Source of the DNA: Xanthomonas massiliensis
GTDB taxonomy: Bacteria > Pseudomonadota > Gammaproteobacteria > Xanthomonadales > Xanthomonadaceae
DNA length: 64,000 nucleotides
Direction: 5' to 3'
Assembly: GCF_900018785.1 (NCBI RefSeq)
Contig: NZ_FCOY01000007.1
Location: forward strand, 730,632 to 794,631
Shown here: in pieces, positions 36,540 through 45,018 of the stretch
How positions within the stretch are numbered: the first letter of the stretch is position 1
Layout: every line of letters starts with the position of its first letter
Notes under the pieces: generated by a model
Databases searched by the model: none
What the model was told of the DNA's origin: nothing
Seen by the model: the letters and a program-made list of their open reading frames with translations, nothing else
Position numbers and translations under genes: made by a program

Positions 36540-37496
36540 ATGTTCATCAGGCAACTCAGCTACCTGGTCGCCCTTTCGCGCGAGAAGCACTTCGGCCGCG
36601 CCGCCGAGGCCTGCCACGTCTCGCAACCGGCGCTGTCCAATGCGATCCGCGGCATCGAGGCCGAACTCGGCATCGCCATCGTCAACCGCAACCATCGCTT
36701 CGAGGGCTTCACCGAGGACGGCGAGCGGGTGCTGGCCTGGGCGCGCCGCGTGCTCAAGGACTGCGAGGGCCTGCGCCAGGAGGCGCGCTCGCCACGCGAC
36801 AGCCCCAGCGGCGTGCTGCGCCTGGGTATCATCCCCGCCTCGGTGCCGATCGCACCGCGGCTGACCCAGGCGTGCCTGCACCGCCACCCGCGCATCCGCC
36901 ACGAGATCCGCACCATCGCCGCCAGCGAGATCCTGCACCGGCTGCAGCGCTTCGACATCGACGTCGGCCTGACCTACCTGGACGACGAGCGCCTGGGCGA
37001 TTTCGACACCCTGCCGGTGTTCAGCGAACGCTACGTGCTCGCCGCCGCCAGCACCGCCGCCTTCGACGGCGCGCGCTGCGTCAGCTGGTCGGAGGTCGCC
37101 GACCTGCCGCTGTGCCTGTTCGGCACCGACATGCAGTGCCGGCGCGGCATCGACGCGGCGTTCGCGCGCGCCGGGCGCGAGGTGGTGCCGCGGCTGGAGA
37201 GCGATTCGATGACCTCGCTGTGCGCGCACGTGCACGGCGCCGGCCTGTACAGCGTGCTGCCGCACAGCGTGCTGTGCCTGCCGATCCTGGCGATGCCGCT
37301 GGCGATGATCCCGATCGTGCCCGAGCTGCACCGCACGATCGGCCTGGTGATGGCGGCGCGGCAGCCGCGCGGGCGGGTGCTGCAGGCCGCGCTGGACTGC
37401 TTCGCCGGCGTCGACCTGCAGTACCACGTCGATACCCTGCTCGGCGAGGAAGCCGGCAGCGCCGCCTGCCCGCTGGTGGACTTCGGCCGCACCTGA
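36540..37496 (+). CDS. LysR-family transcriptional regulator
   Basis: A 318-residue LTTR with an N-terminal winged helix (LSYLVALSREKHFGRAAEACHVSQPALSNAIRGIEAELGIAIV, cited by ends at residues 5 and 47) and a periplasmic-binding-like effector domain from about 90. It is divergent from hslV and converges on the OFA-HPP-formate dehydrogenase operon. LysR genes of this kind often sit beside formate dehydrogenase, so control of that operon is the best inference, though the gene is at its far end. Effector unknown. Confidence 0.88.
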   Translation: MFIRQLSYLVALSREKHFGRAAEACHVSQPALSNAIRGIEAELGIAIVNRNHRFEGFTEDGERVLAWARRVLKDCEGLRQEARSPRDSPSGVLRLGIIPASVPIAPRLTQACLHRHPRIRHEIRTIAASEILHRLQRFDIDVGLTYLDDERLGDFDTLPVFSERYVLAAASTAAFDGARCVSWSEVADLPLCLFGTDMQCRRGIDAAFARAGREVVPRLESDSMTSLCAHVHGAGLYSVLPHSVLCLPILAMPLAMIPIVPELHRTIGLVMAARQPRGRVLQAALDCFAGVDLQYHVDTLLGEEAGSAACPLVDFGRT

Positions 37497-37498
37497 GG

Positions 37499-37524
37499 CG
37501 GCCGGCGCCGGGATGCGCCGGCCG
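37499..37524. terminator. hairpin between convergent LysR and OFA transporter genes
   Basis: Perfect 10-bp inverted repeat CGGCCGGCGC / GCGCCGGCCG with a 6-nt loop in the 36-bp gap. It has no T tract on either side, so its efficiency is uncertain; it may serve both strands. Confidence 0.5.
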
Positions 37525-37532
37525 GTCCGCGC

Positions 37533-39200
37533 TCAGAGGAAGCCGGCCACGCTCTGCAGGGTGCGGTACACGCCCCAGGCGATGGGCAGGCCCACCGCCA
37601 GCCAGGCCAGCAGCAGCGCCAGGCGCTGGCCGCCGGAAGTCGCCGCCGCCGCGGCAGCCGGCGCCTGCTGCGCGACCGTGGCCGCGGCCACGCGCAGCGG
37701 TTTGTCCTCGCGCGCCAGTTCCTCCTCGCCCATGAAATGGCGGCGATCGACCGGCCGCACCAGCAGGTTGCACACCAGTCCCACCAGCAGGAAGCCGACC
37801 AGGATGTACATGGTCTGGTTGTAGACCTGGTCGCGCGGCGTGCCCAGCGACAGCTGGTAGTCGCGCATGTAGTTGATCACCACCGGGCCGACGATGCCGG
37901 CGGTGGCCCACGCCGTCAGCAGGCGGCCGTGGATGGCGCCGACCATCTGGGTGCCGAACAGGTCGGCCAGGTATGCCGGCACGGTGGCGAAGCCGCCGCC
38001 GTACATGCTGACGATCACGCAGAACGCGGCCACGAACAGCAGCTTGTTGCCGGCCCCGGCGATGGACGGGATGCTGGCGTACAGCAGCGCACCGATCACG
38101 AAGAACAGCGCATAGGTCAGCTTGCGGCCGATGCGGTCGGAGATCGAGGCCCAGGCGAAGCGACCGCCGATGTTGAACAGGCTCAGCAGCGCGGTGAAGC
38201 CGGCCGCGGCCGCGGCCAGGGCCTTGAGCTGCTCGCCGTCGAGCGCGCCGAACGGCTTGTGCACGCCGATCAGCTCGCCGCCGAACACCTCCTGCAGCAT
38301 CGGGCTGGCGATGCCGAGCACGCCGATGCCGGCCGACACGTTCATGCACAGCACCATCCACACCAGCCAGAACTGCGGAATGCCCCAGATGCGCCGCACG
38401 TGCACGTGGCCGCGGGCGATCATCGCGTTGGCCGCGGCATCGGCCGGCGGCGGGCTCCATCCCGGCGGCGTCCAGCCCGGCGCCGGCACCCGGTAGCCGA
38501 ACGCGCCGCCGAGCATGAACGCCATGTACACCAGTCCCATCACCACGAACGTCGGCGCCACCCCGACGTCGTGCGCGTTGGCGAAGTGCGCCATCAGGGC
38601 GTTGGCCAGCGGCGAGCCGATCATGGCGCCGCCGCCGAAGCCCATGATCGCCATGCCGGTGGCCATGCCGCGGCGGTCGGGGAACCACTTGATCAGGGTA
38701 CTCACCGGGGAGATGTAGCCCAGCCCCAGGCCGATGCCGCCGATCACGCCCGAGCCCAGCAGCATCAGCCAGAACTGGTGCAGGTGGATGCCCAGTGCCG
38801 AGATCAGCATGCCGCCGCCCCAGCACAATGCGCTGACCACGCCGGCCTTGCGCGGGCCGGCGTGCTCCAGCCAGTGCCCCCAGATCGCCGCCGAGGTGCC
38901 CAGCAGCACGAAGAACAGCGTGAAGATCCAGCCCAGCGTGGATACCTTCCAGTCGCAGCCGCGGGCGAACAGCTCCTGCAGGAAGCCGCCCGGCGTGCAT
39001 GGCACCGGTTCGGTGATCCCCACCGCCTGCGACAGCGGCAGCCAGAACACCGAGAAGCCGTAGGCCATGCCGATGCACAGGTGGATCGCCAGCGCCGCCG
39101 GCGACACCAGCCAGCGATTGAACCCCGGCGCGGCGACGGTGCGCTGGCGGGACAGCAGCGGCGCGACCGGCGCCGCGACGTCTTGGATCGAGCTCTGCAC
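37533..39200 (-). CDS. OFA-family MFS transporter (oxalate/formate antiporter-like)
   Basis: Inner-membrane MFS carrier of 555 residues with twelve helices and the OFA signatures: IHLCIGMAYGFSVFWLPL near 39-56, GLGYISPVSTLIKWFPDRRGMATG near 159-182, ISDRIGRKLTYALFF and YLADLFGTQMVGAIHGRLLTAW. A central cytoplasmic insert (about 245-270) and an Ala-rich tail are additional. The start is GTG at 39200 behind a strong GGGAGG site. It lies downstream of formate dehydrogenase and the HPP gene on one strand, so formate or oxalate exchange is the likely function. Confidence 0.85.
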   Translation of the reverse strand: MQSSIQDVAAPVAPLLSRQRTVAAPGFNRWLVSPAALAIHLCIGMAYGFSVFWLPLSQAVGITEPVPCTPGGFLQELFARGCDWKVSTLGWIFTLFFVLLGTSAAIWGHWLEHAGPRKAGVVSALCWGGGMLISALGIHLHQFWLMLLGSGVIGGIGLGLGYISPVSTLIKWFPDRRGMATGMAIMGFGGGAMIGSPLANALMAHFANAHDVGVAPTFVVMGLVYMAFMLGGAFGYRVPAPGWTPPGWSPPPADAAANAMIARGHVHVRRIWGIPQFWLVWMVLCMNVSAGIGVLGIASPMLQEVFGGELIGVHKPFGALDGEQLKALAAAAAGFTALLSLFNIGGRFAWASISDRIGRKLTYALFFVIGALLYASIPSIAGAGNKLLFVAAFCVIVSMYGGGFATVPAYLADLFGTQMVGAIHGRLLTAWATAGIVGPVVINYMRDYQLSLGTPRDQVYNQTMYILVGFLLVGLVCNLLVRPVDRRHFMGEEELAREDKPLRVAAATVAQQAPAAAAAATSGGQRLALLLAWLAVGLPIAWGVYRTLQSVAGFL

Positions 39201-39255
39201 GTTGGTTTCCTCCCAAGAGGTGGTACACCGATTGCAAACGACCGGCAGGTGCGCC

Positions 39256-39753
39256 TCAGCCGGATCCGCGCCGCGCCAGCCAGTGCCGGCCGTAGCCGTA
39301 CAGGCGGCCCAGCAGCATCAGCAGGCACGCCCCGGCCAGCGTGGGCAGCCACAGGAACTCCCAGCCCGGCTGGGCCATGAACACGATCACCGGGTTGCTG
39401 CCGGCCGGCGGGTGCATGGTGCCGGTGGCCAGCATCAGCATCAGCGCACAGGCGGCGGTGATGCCCAGCGCCGCCCAGCCCGGGCCGAGCAGGTGCAGCC
39501 CGATCAGGCCGACCAGGCTGGCCAGGCAGTGCCCGCCGATGACATTGCGCGGCTGCGAGAACGGTCCGTCGGGAAACGCGAACAGCAACGCGCAGGTGGC
39601 ACCGAAGGAACCGAGCAGCCAGGGCTGGCCGGTCCAGGCCGCCAGCGCGCCGACCAGCGACAGCGCCAGTGCCGCGCCCAGTCCCGCCAGCGCGATGGCG
39701 GCGGGACGGGGGCGCGCGGTGGCCGCGCGCACGGGGCGGGACGATGCGGACAT
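39256..39753 (-). CDS. HPP-family integral membrane protein
   Basis: A 165-residue membrane protein with four to five helices and the HPP motif itself in ATGTMHPPAGSNPVI near 109-123, plus GSFGATCALLFAFPDGPFSQPRNVIGGH near 48-75. HPP proteins are implicated in nitrite transport in chloroplasts and cyanobacteria; the role here is unproven. It starts 7 bp after the formate dehydrogenase stop and is followed by the OFA transporter after 55 bp, so the three are probably one operon. The chosen start avoids 29 upstream residues that overlap the dehydrogenase frame. Confidence 0.82.
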   Translation of the reverse strand: MSASSRPVRAATARPRPAAIALAGLGAALALSLVGALAAWTGQPWLLGSFGATCALLFAFPDGPFSQPRNVIGGHCLASLVGLIGLHLLGPGWAALGITAACALMLMLATGTMHPPAGSNPVIVFMAQPGWEFLWLPTLAGACLLMLLGRLYGYGRHWLARRGSG

Positions 39754-39760
39754 GGCCGGG

Positions 39761-40966
39761 TCACTTCTTCTGCGAGAACCGGGCCGCTTCCTCCGAGCCG
39801 CCGGTGGCATTGCCGGCGCTGTAGGAATGCGCACCGACACCGGCCAGGTGGCCGCCCTGCACGATCAGGTACTCCTCGCGGATCGGCCGGTCCTCGAAGA
39901 AGCACTCCAGGATCTCGCGGGTGCCGGCGGCGTAGCGCGCCTGCGCCGACAGCGAGGTGCCGGAGATGTGCGGGGTCATGCCGTTGAACGGCATCGTGCG
40001 CCACGGGTGATCCACCGGCGGCGGCTGCGGGAACCACACGTCGCCGCCGTAGCCGGCGAGCTGGCCGCTGCGCATGGCCTCGACGATGGCATCGCGGTCG
40101 CACAGCTTGCCGCGTGCGGTGTTGACCAGGTAGGCGCCGCGCTTGAAGAACTTCAGCGTGTCGGCGTTGATCATGTGCTCGGTTTCCGGGTGCAGCGGGC
40201 AGTTCAGCGTCACCACGTCGCAGGCGCGCGCCAGGCTCTCCAGGTTCTCGTGGTGGGTCAGGCCCAGCTCCTGCTCCACCTGCGCCGGCAGCCGGTGGCG
40301 GTCCAGGTAGTGCAGGTGCACGTCGAACGGCTTGAGCAGGCGCAGCACGCGCAGGCCGATGCGCCCGGCCGCCACCGTGCCCACGTGCATGCCCTCGATG
40401 TCGTAGGAGCGCTCCACGCAGTCGGCGATGTTCCAGCCGCCCTTGGCCGCCCACTCGTGCGAGGGCAGGTAGTTGCGCACCAGCGCCAGCATGGTCATCA
40501 CCACGTGCTCGGCCACGCTGTTGCTGTTGCAGTAGGTGACCTCGGCCACGGTGACGTCGTGGTCCATCGCCGCCTGCAGGTCGGTGTGGTCCGAGCCGAT
40601 GCCGGCGGTGACCACCATCTTCAGCTTCTTCGCGCGATCGAAGCGCTCGGCGGTCATGTAGGCCGGCCAGAACGGCTGCGAGATCACGATGTCGGCATCG
40701 GGCAGTTCGCGGTCGAAGATGTTGCCCGGGCCGTCCTTGCTGGACGTGACCACGAACTGGTGGCCGTTGGACTCCAGGTAGTGGCGCAGGCCCAGCCCGC
40801 CTGAGACGCTGCCCAGCAGCTGGCCCGGGGTGAAGTCGATGGCGTGCGGGGTCGGCAGGGTCTGGCCGTCGGGGTAGCGCTCCAGCTTGGGCAGGCCGTC
40901 GCGCGGGTAATGGGTGGGATAACCGTCGATCGGATCGTCGTAGAGCACGCAGAGGACTTTGGCCAT
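39761..40966 (-). CDS. NAD-dependent formate dehydrogenase
   Basis: Metal-free formate dehydrogenase oxidising formate to CO2 with NAD+. At 401 residues it matches the Pseudomonas sp. 101 enzyme (400) almost throughout: MAKVLCVLYDDPIDGYPTHY, ISQPFWPAYMT, active-site N147 in TYCNS, the Rossmann GTVAAGRIGL (196-205), D222 for NAD+ over NADP+, an arginine in VNTARGK, and the catalytic histidine in TPHISGTS. It is cytosolic. First gene of the fdh-HPP-OFA unit. GAGG lies just before the ATG. Confidence 0.96.
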   Translation of the reverse strand: MAKVLCVLYDDPIDGYPTHYPRDGLPKLERYPDGQTLPTPHAIDFTPGQLLGSVSGGLGLRHYLESNGHQFVVTSSKDGPGNIFDRELPDADIVISQPFWPAYMTAERFDRAKKLKMVVTAGIGSDHTDLQAAMDHDVTVAEVTYCNSNSVAEHVVMTMLALVRNYLPSHEWAAKGGWNIADCVERSYDIEGMHVGTVAAGRIGLRVLRLLKPFDVHLHYLDRHRLPAQVEQELGLTHHENLESLARACDVVTLNCPLHPETEHMINADTLKFFKRGAYLVNTARGKLCDRDAIVEAMRSGQLAGYGGDVWFPQPPPVDHPWRTMPFNGMTPHISGTSLSAQARYAAGTREILECFFEDRPIREEYLIVQGGHLAGVGAHSYSAGNATGGSEEAARFSQKK

Positions 40967-41858
40967 GGAGGTTCTCCGGTTGGATGGCGGTACCCGGGCG
41001 CGTGCGCCGCGGGAGCATGGATCGGACCGAACATGTCGGCGGCGGCCATGCTTGGAGTGGCCTGCGGGCGAATGCCAATCACTAGTCCTGATCCCTCGAT
41101 ACATCCGCTGAATCGAGCGGCGCCGGGCCTTGTTCCGCAAGGCCTGCGTGCCGTTCGGGCCCGCCGCAGCAGCCGCTCGCGGGCAGCGGACCGGGTGTTT
41201 TTTGCGGCGATGCACGATGCCTGCCGGGGTAGCAGGACCACGCGCCGTGGCGACTCGGTCGGCGGTCAGCGGTCGGGTCAGGGACACGGCAGTACCGGCG
41301 CGCGCTGTGCAGGTGCACATGGGCCACGTGCCGGTCGTGGAGGCAGGCCTGCAGCCAAAACCCACCGCTTCCCGGGCAGACCTCGGCGGCGGCGACCACC
41401 CCGGTGTCGTCGCAGGCACGCCGCGAGATCGGCCACGTGGCCACGCCACGCAGTCCCGCATCCGTACACCCGCCGTGCGGCGACTGCACCGCAATGCACA
41501 CAGATCGGCCCGGCCACGCGACGGGACGGATATGCCGGCAAGGGGCATGGAGCGCGACGGCAACGAGCGATACCGCCGGCCTGCATAGACGGCGCCATCG
41601 AATGCCTTGTCCACGCACACCCTTCCTTCCGGCGGGTCGGGCGTGGAACGCCCGCGCGACGGCAGCGGCCGCGCGGGATACGGCACGCGTGCCGTGCGGT
41701 GTCATCACGGCGCCCCGAACAGGAAAGCGAAAGGCATGCGGATCGAGCCCAGCGAAAAGGCGGCGATGGGCAGGCACCGGCGGAGGGCGCGGCAACCGGA
41801 GCCGCCCTCGCCGTGGCCGCGCGCCGCTGTGCGACCGCGCAGTGCGCCGTGTCGCGCC
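40967..41858. other. 892-bp region without a recognisable gene
   Basis: Lies between the formate dehydrogenase start and the xerC stop. Open frames exist on both strands but their translations are Arg/Ala/Pro/Gly-rich without any domain, signal or repeat. The part nearest to the dehydrogenase (41060-41110) is lower in GC and probably holds its promoter; no convincing -35/-10, sigma-54 or FNR site was found. A T6 run at 41198 has no good hairpin beside it. It may be a decayed gene remnant. Confidence 0.5.
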
Positions 41859-42773
41859 TCAGCCGTCCTTCTTGCGCCGCGCGCGCGGATGCGCGGCGTC
41901 GTAGACCTGGGCCAGGCGCTGGAAATCCAGGTGCGTGTAGATCTGGGTGGTGGAGATGTCGGCGTGGCCGAGCAGTTCCTGCACGCCGCGCAGGTCGCCG
42001 GACGATTCCAGGATGTGGCTGGCGAAGCTGTGGCGCAGCATGTGCGGGTGCACGGGCTTGTACAGCCCCTGGCGCAGGGCCAGCTGCTTCACCCGCACCT
42101 GTACCGCGCGCGCGGAGATCGGGCCGCCGCCGCGGCCCGGGAACACCGGATCGGCGCCATTGCCGCCGCTTTCGCCCTGCCAGGCCGCCAGTGCCGCGCG
42201 GGCATGCGTGCCCACCGGCACCACGCGCTGCTTGTTGCCCTTGCCCAGCACCGTGACCAGGCCGGCCTGCAGGTCCAGGTCGCGCCAGTGCAGGCCGCAC
42301 AGCTCGCTCAGGCGCAGCCCGGAGGAATAGAACAATTCCAGCAGCGCGCGGTCGCGCAGGCCCAGCGGCGCCTCGGTGGGCAATGCGACCAGTTGCACCG
42401 CCTCGTCGGCATCGAGCACCTGCGGCAGCTTGCGCGGCGCCTTGGGGGCGCGCAGCGACGCCGCCGGCGAGGCGGCCAGGCGCCCGTTCCGGAGCAGCCA
42501 GGCGTAGAAGCTGCGGCACGCCGACAGGCGGCGCTGCAGGCTCTTGGGCGACAGGCCGCGGCGATGCTCGTCGGCGACGAAGGCGCGCAGCTGCGCCGTG
42601 TCCAGCGCTTCGGGCGCCGTACCCGGCGCCTGGCGCCCGGCCCATCCGGCCAGTGCCTCCAGGTCGCGGCGGTAGGCGTCCAGGGTGTTGGGCGACATCC
42701 GCCGCTCGACCTGCAGGTGCGCCAGGAACGCGGCGATGGCCGCCGGCGTCTGCGCCTGCCCGGTCGCGTCCAC
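41859..42773 (-). CDS. xerC: tyrosine recombinase XerC
   Basis: Site-specific recombinase that with XerD resolves chromosome dimers at dif. The 304-residue chain has an N-terminal SAM-like core-binding domain (about 8-95) and the catalytic set R154 (SSGLRLSE), K178 (LGKGNKQR), H244 and R247 (HMLRHSFA), H270 (LLGHAD) and nucleophile Y279 (TQIYTHL). It is the last gene of DUF454-lptM-dapF-DUF484-xerC, 9 bp after DUF484, matching the conserved dapF-yigA-xerC order. Confidence 0.96.
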   Translation of the reverse strand: MDATGQAQTPAAIAAFLAHLQVERRMSPNTLDAYRRDLEALAGWAGRQAPGTAPEALDTAQLRAFVADEHRRGLSPKSLQRRLSACRSFYAWLLRNGRLAASPAASLRAPKAPRKLPQVLDADEAVQLVALPTEAPLGLRDRALLELFYSSGLRLSELCGLHWRDLDLQAGLVTVLGKGNKQRVVPVGTHARAALAAWQGESGGNGADPVFPGRGGGPISARAVQVRVKQLALRQGLYKPVHPHMLRHSFASHILESSGDLRGVQELLGHADISTTQIYTHLDFQRLAQVYDAAHPRARRKKDG

Positions 42774-42782
42774 GGCGCGGCC

Positions 42783-43466
42783 TCAGCCGGCCGCGGCGAA
42801 GCGCTGCAGGCCCACCTGGAGCGATTCGCCCATCATGCGCAGGAACAGCGTGCCCATGCCGGGATAGAAGCGGTTGGGATCGCGGCTGCCCACCGCCAGC
42901 AGGCCGGTGCCGGGCAGCGGCACCAGCGCGGTGGACTGCACGTCGAGGGCGTCCTCGCCGTACAGCAGCGCGTTCTTGTCGGCGTGCAGGCGCCCGCACA
43001 GCGGCTCGTCCTCGCGCAGGCAGTCGCGGAACGGGGTCAGGCGCGCGTCGTCCTCGGCGATCACCTGCAACCAGGGCGCCTGCAGGCCGGGATCGGCGAA
43101 CAGCACCAGGCGCACGATGTCGCCGTCGAAATCCTCCTCCAGCGAGGCCACCATCGCACGCACGGTGTCGGCGACGTTGGCCTGGCGCATCAGCGCCAGG
43201 GTCAGCTGGTGGGTGCGCACGGCCAGGCGCTCGTTGACCTGGGCGTTGGCGGCCAGCTCGGCCAAGCGGCGCTGCAGCTCGCGGTTCTTGTCGCGCAGCA
43301 CCTCCAGCTGGTAACTGGCCAGCGAGGCGGTGGGCCCGTCCTCGCGCGGCACCACCAGGGTCAGCGCCAGGTCGGGAAACTGGCGCAGGAAGGTCGGATG
43401 GCGGCGCAGCCAGGCGGCCACCTCGTGCCCGCCCGGCTCGGCGGCGCGTTCCTGGAATTCGCTCAT
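42783..43466 (-). CDS. DUF484 (YigA-type) GAF-like protein
   Basis: A 227-residue cytosolic protein of the DUF484 family, which accompanies dapF and xerC in gammaproteobacteria and has a GAF-like fold of unknown ligand. [18 protein letters not shown] (16-33) is the family N-terminus. A short coiled coil (about 55-75) precedes the GAF-like part, ending [20 protein letters not shown]. The ATG overlaps the dapF stop (ATGA). Confidence 0.9.
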   Translation of the reverse strand: MSEFQERAAEPGGHEVAAWLRRHPTFLRQFPDLALTLVVPREDGPTASLASYQLEVLRDKNRELQRRLAELAANAQVNERLAVRTHQLTLALMRQANVADTVRAMVASLEEDFDGDIVRLVLFADPGLQAPWLQVIAEDDARLTPFRDCLREDEPLCGRLHADKNALLYGEDALDVQSTALVPLPGTGLLAVGSRDPNRFYPGMGTLFLRMMGESLQVGLQRFAAAG

Positions 43467-44317
43467 GGGTGCCACTCTCCTTCGAAGACGAACGCGGCCG
43501 GGCCGGCCATCACCAGTTCGGCATCGTCGGCCGGCCAGCGGATCTGCAGCTCGCCGCCGGGCAGGTCGACGCGCACGTCGCGGCCGACCCGGCCGCGGCG
43601 CACCAGCACCGCCACCGCGGCGCAGGCACCGCTGCCGCAGGCCAGGGTCTCGCCGGCACCGCGCTCGTACACGCGCAGGCGCACGTGGCCGGCATCGACC
43701 ACCTCGGCGAAGCCGACGTTGACCGATTCCGGGAAGGCCGGGTTCTGCTGCATCAGCGGGCCGACGCGGTCCACCGGCGCGGCATCGGCGCGGCCGACCT
43801 CGATCACCGCGTGCGGATTGCCCATCGACACCGCGCCGAAGCGCACGCTCTCGCCCTGCAGCGGCAGGAAGTACTCCTCGCGCGGGTGGGCGAAGCCGAG
43901 CAGCGGCACCGCCTCGGGCTCGAAGCGCGGCACGCCCATGGCGATGGCGAAGCGGCCATCGCCCAGGTCCTCCACCGCGTGCCGCCCGGCGGGACTGTCG
44001 ATGGCGAAATGCGCCGCATCGGCAGCCCCGGCGCGGACCAGCCAGGCCGCCACGCAGCGCGCGCCGTTGCCGCACTGGCCGGCCTCGCTGCCGTCGGCGT
44101 TCCAGATGCGGTAGGCGGCCACCGCGCCGGCATCGCGCGCCGGCTCGATGGTCAGGATCTGGTCGCAGCCCACGCCGTAGTGGCGGTCGGCCAGGCGCGC
44201 GGCGAGCGCGGGATCGGGCGGTGCGCCGCCGTCGCGCAGGTCCAGCACCACGAAATCGTTGCCGGCCCCCTGCATCTTGCTGAAGTGCAGGCGGGCGCCG
44301 CCGTTACTGGTCGTCAT
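43463..44317 (-). CDS. dapF: diaminopimelate epimerase
   Basis: Converts L,L- to meso-diaminopimelate for lysine and peptidoglycan. The 284-residue protein has two mirrored halves with the catalytic cysteine pair C82 (GQCGNGARC) and C227 ([10 protein letters not shown]). The N-terminal [16 protein letters not shown] and GVGCDQIL are also diagnostic. The start is 13 bp before the lptM stop position, so the genes overlap in different frames, and the stop overlaps the DUF484 start. Confidence 0.97.
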   Translation of the reverse strand: MTTSNGGARLHFSKMQGAGNDFVVLDLRDGGAPPDPALAARLADRHYGVGCDQILTIEPARDAGAVAAYRIWNADGSEAGQCGNGARCVAAWLVRAGAADAAHFAIDSPAGRHAVEDLGDGRFAIAMGVPRFEPEAVPLLGFAHPREEYFLPLQGESVRFGAVSMGNPHAVIEVGRADAAPVDRVGPLMQQNPAFPESVNVGFAEVVDAGHVRLRVYERGAGETLACGSGACAAVAVLVRRGRVGRDVRVDLPGGELQIRWPADDAELVMAGPAAFVFEGEWHP

Positions 44318-44528
44318 CGTCGCTACGGTCGCCCTTGTCGGCCGGCGGCTGGGCGTCCTCCGGCTGCAGCGCCTGCTCAGGGGTCTGGGTCGGCGCGGGC
44401 GCGGTGGTCTGCACCGGCACCGGCTTCTGCGGCATCACCAGCGGGCCCTTGTTGCCGCAGCCGGCCAGCACCGGCAGTACCGCGGCCAACAGCAGGGGAC
44501 GAAGCGGGAAACGGAACGTCGTGCTCAT
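44304..44528 (-). CDS. lptM: LPS translocon maturation chaperone LptM-like lipoprotein
   Basis: A 74-residue lipoprotein precursor with signal peptide [24 protein letters not shown] and the LptM/YifL signature [10 protein letters not shown] directly after the lipidated cysteine (C24). The rest is Pro/Gln-rich with an acidic end (DRSDDDDQ). LptM helps LptD fold with correct disulfides at the outer membrane. It lies directly upstream of and overlaps dapF, as yifL does in E. coli. Confidence 0.88.
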   Translation of the reverse strand: MSTTFRFPLRPLLLAAVLPVLAGCGNKGPLVMPQKPVPVQTTAPAPTQTPEQALQPEDAQPPADKGDRSDDDDQ

Positions 44529-44568
44529 GCGCCGAGTATAGCCACTCGCCCGCATGGCCCGCCCCGAC

Positions 44569-45018
44569 TCACCGCCGCGGCGGTTCAGGACGCAGCCACA
44601 GCCAGGCCGAGACGAGCGCCATCGGCCCGATCGATACCGCCCACACCCAGGGCCTGGCCACGAACACCAGCACCACCACCGCGCACGCGGCCATCGCCAG
44701 CGAGGCCATCCACTTGCCGCGGCGACTGACCGCGCCGTGCGCCTCCCAGTCGGCGATCGCCGGGCCGAAGCGCGGGTGGGTCAGCAGCCGCCGGCGCAGC
44801 CGCGGCGAGCCGCGGGCGGCGGCCCAGGCCGCGATCAGCACGAATACCGTGGTCGGCAGGCCCGGCACGAAGATGCCGACGATGCCGGTGACCAGGCTCG
44901 CCCACGCCAGCAGCCACCAGGCCCAGCGCAGGCGCACCGGGCGCGTCGCGGCGGGCACCGGCGGGGCCGGCGGCGGCGCGCCCGTGGCGGGATCGGCACG
45001 ACTTGCCGCCGTGGCCGG
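44569..45018 (-). CDS. DUF454 (YbaN-like) inner-membrane protein
   Basis: The core RLRWAWWLLAWASLVTGIVGIFVPGLPTTVFVLIAAWAAARGSPRLRR... (cited by its ends at residues 28 and 79 when counted from 45018) is the YbaN family: two helix pairs, the P-GLPTT motif and a HPRFGPAIADWEAHGAVSRRGK loop. The start is uncertain. ATG at 45018 gives 149 residues but lies inside the oligopeptidase coding part; GTG at 44955 gives 128 and fits E. coli YbaN (125). Function unknown. First gene of the lptM-dapF unit. Confidence 0.72.
   Translation of the reverse strand, partial: PATAASRADPATGAPPPAPPVPAATRPVRLRWAWWLLAWASLVTGIVGIFVPGLPTTVFVLIAAWAAARGSPRLRRRLLTHPRFGPAIADWEAHGAVSRRGKWMASLAMAACAVVVLVFVARPWVWAVSIGPMALVSAWLWLRPEPPRR

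Noticed and set aside
40990-41110. Sigma-54 promoter (TTGGCA...GC) upstream of formate dehydrogenase
   Set aside because: The distance between the GG and GC elements is one base short of the rigid spacing, and the -12 element is poor.
41130-41588. A 152-codon plus-strand ORF in the gap before xerC
   Set aside because: Composition is Arg/Ala/Gly/Pro with no domain, no ribosome-binding site and equally long frames on the opposite strand.
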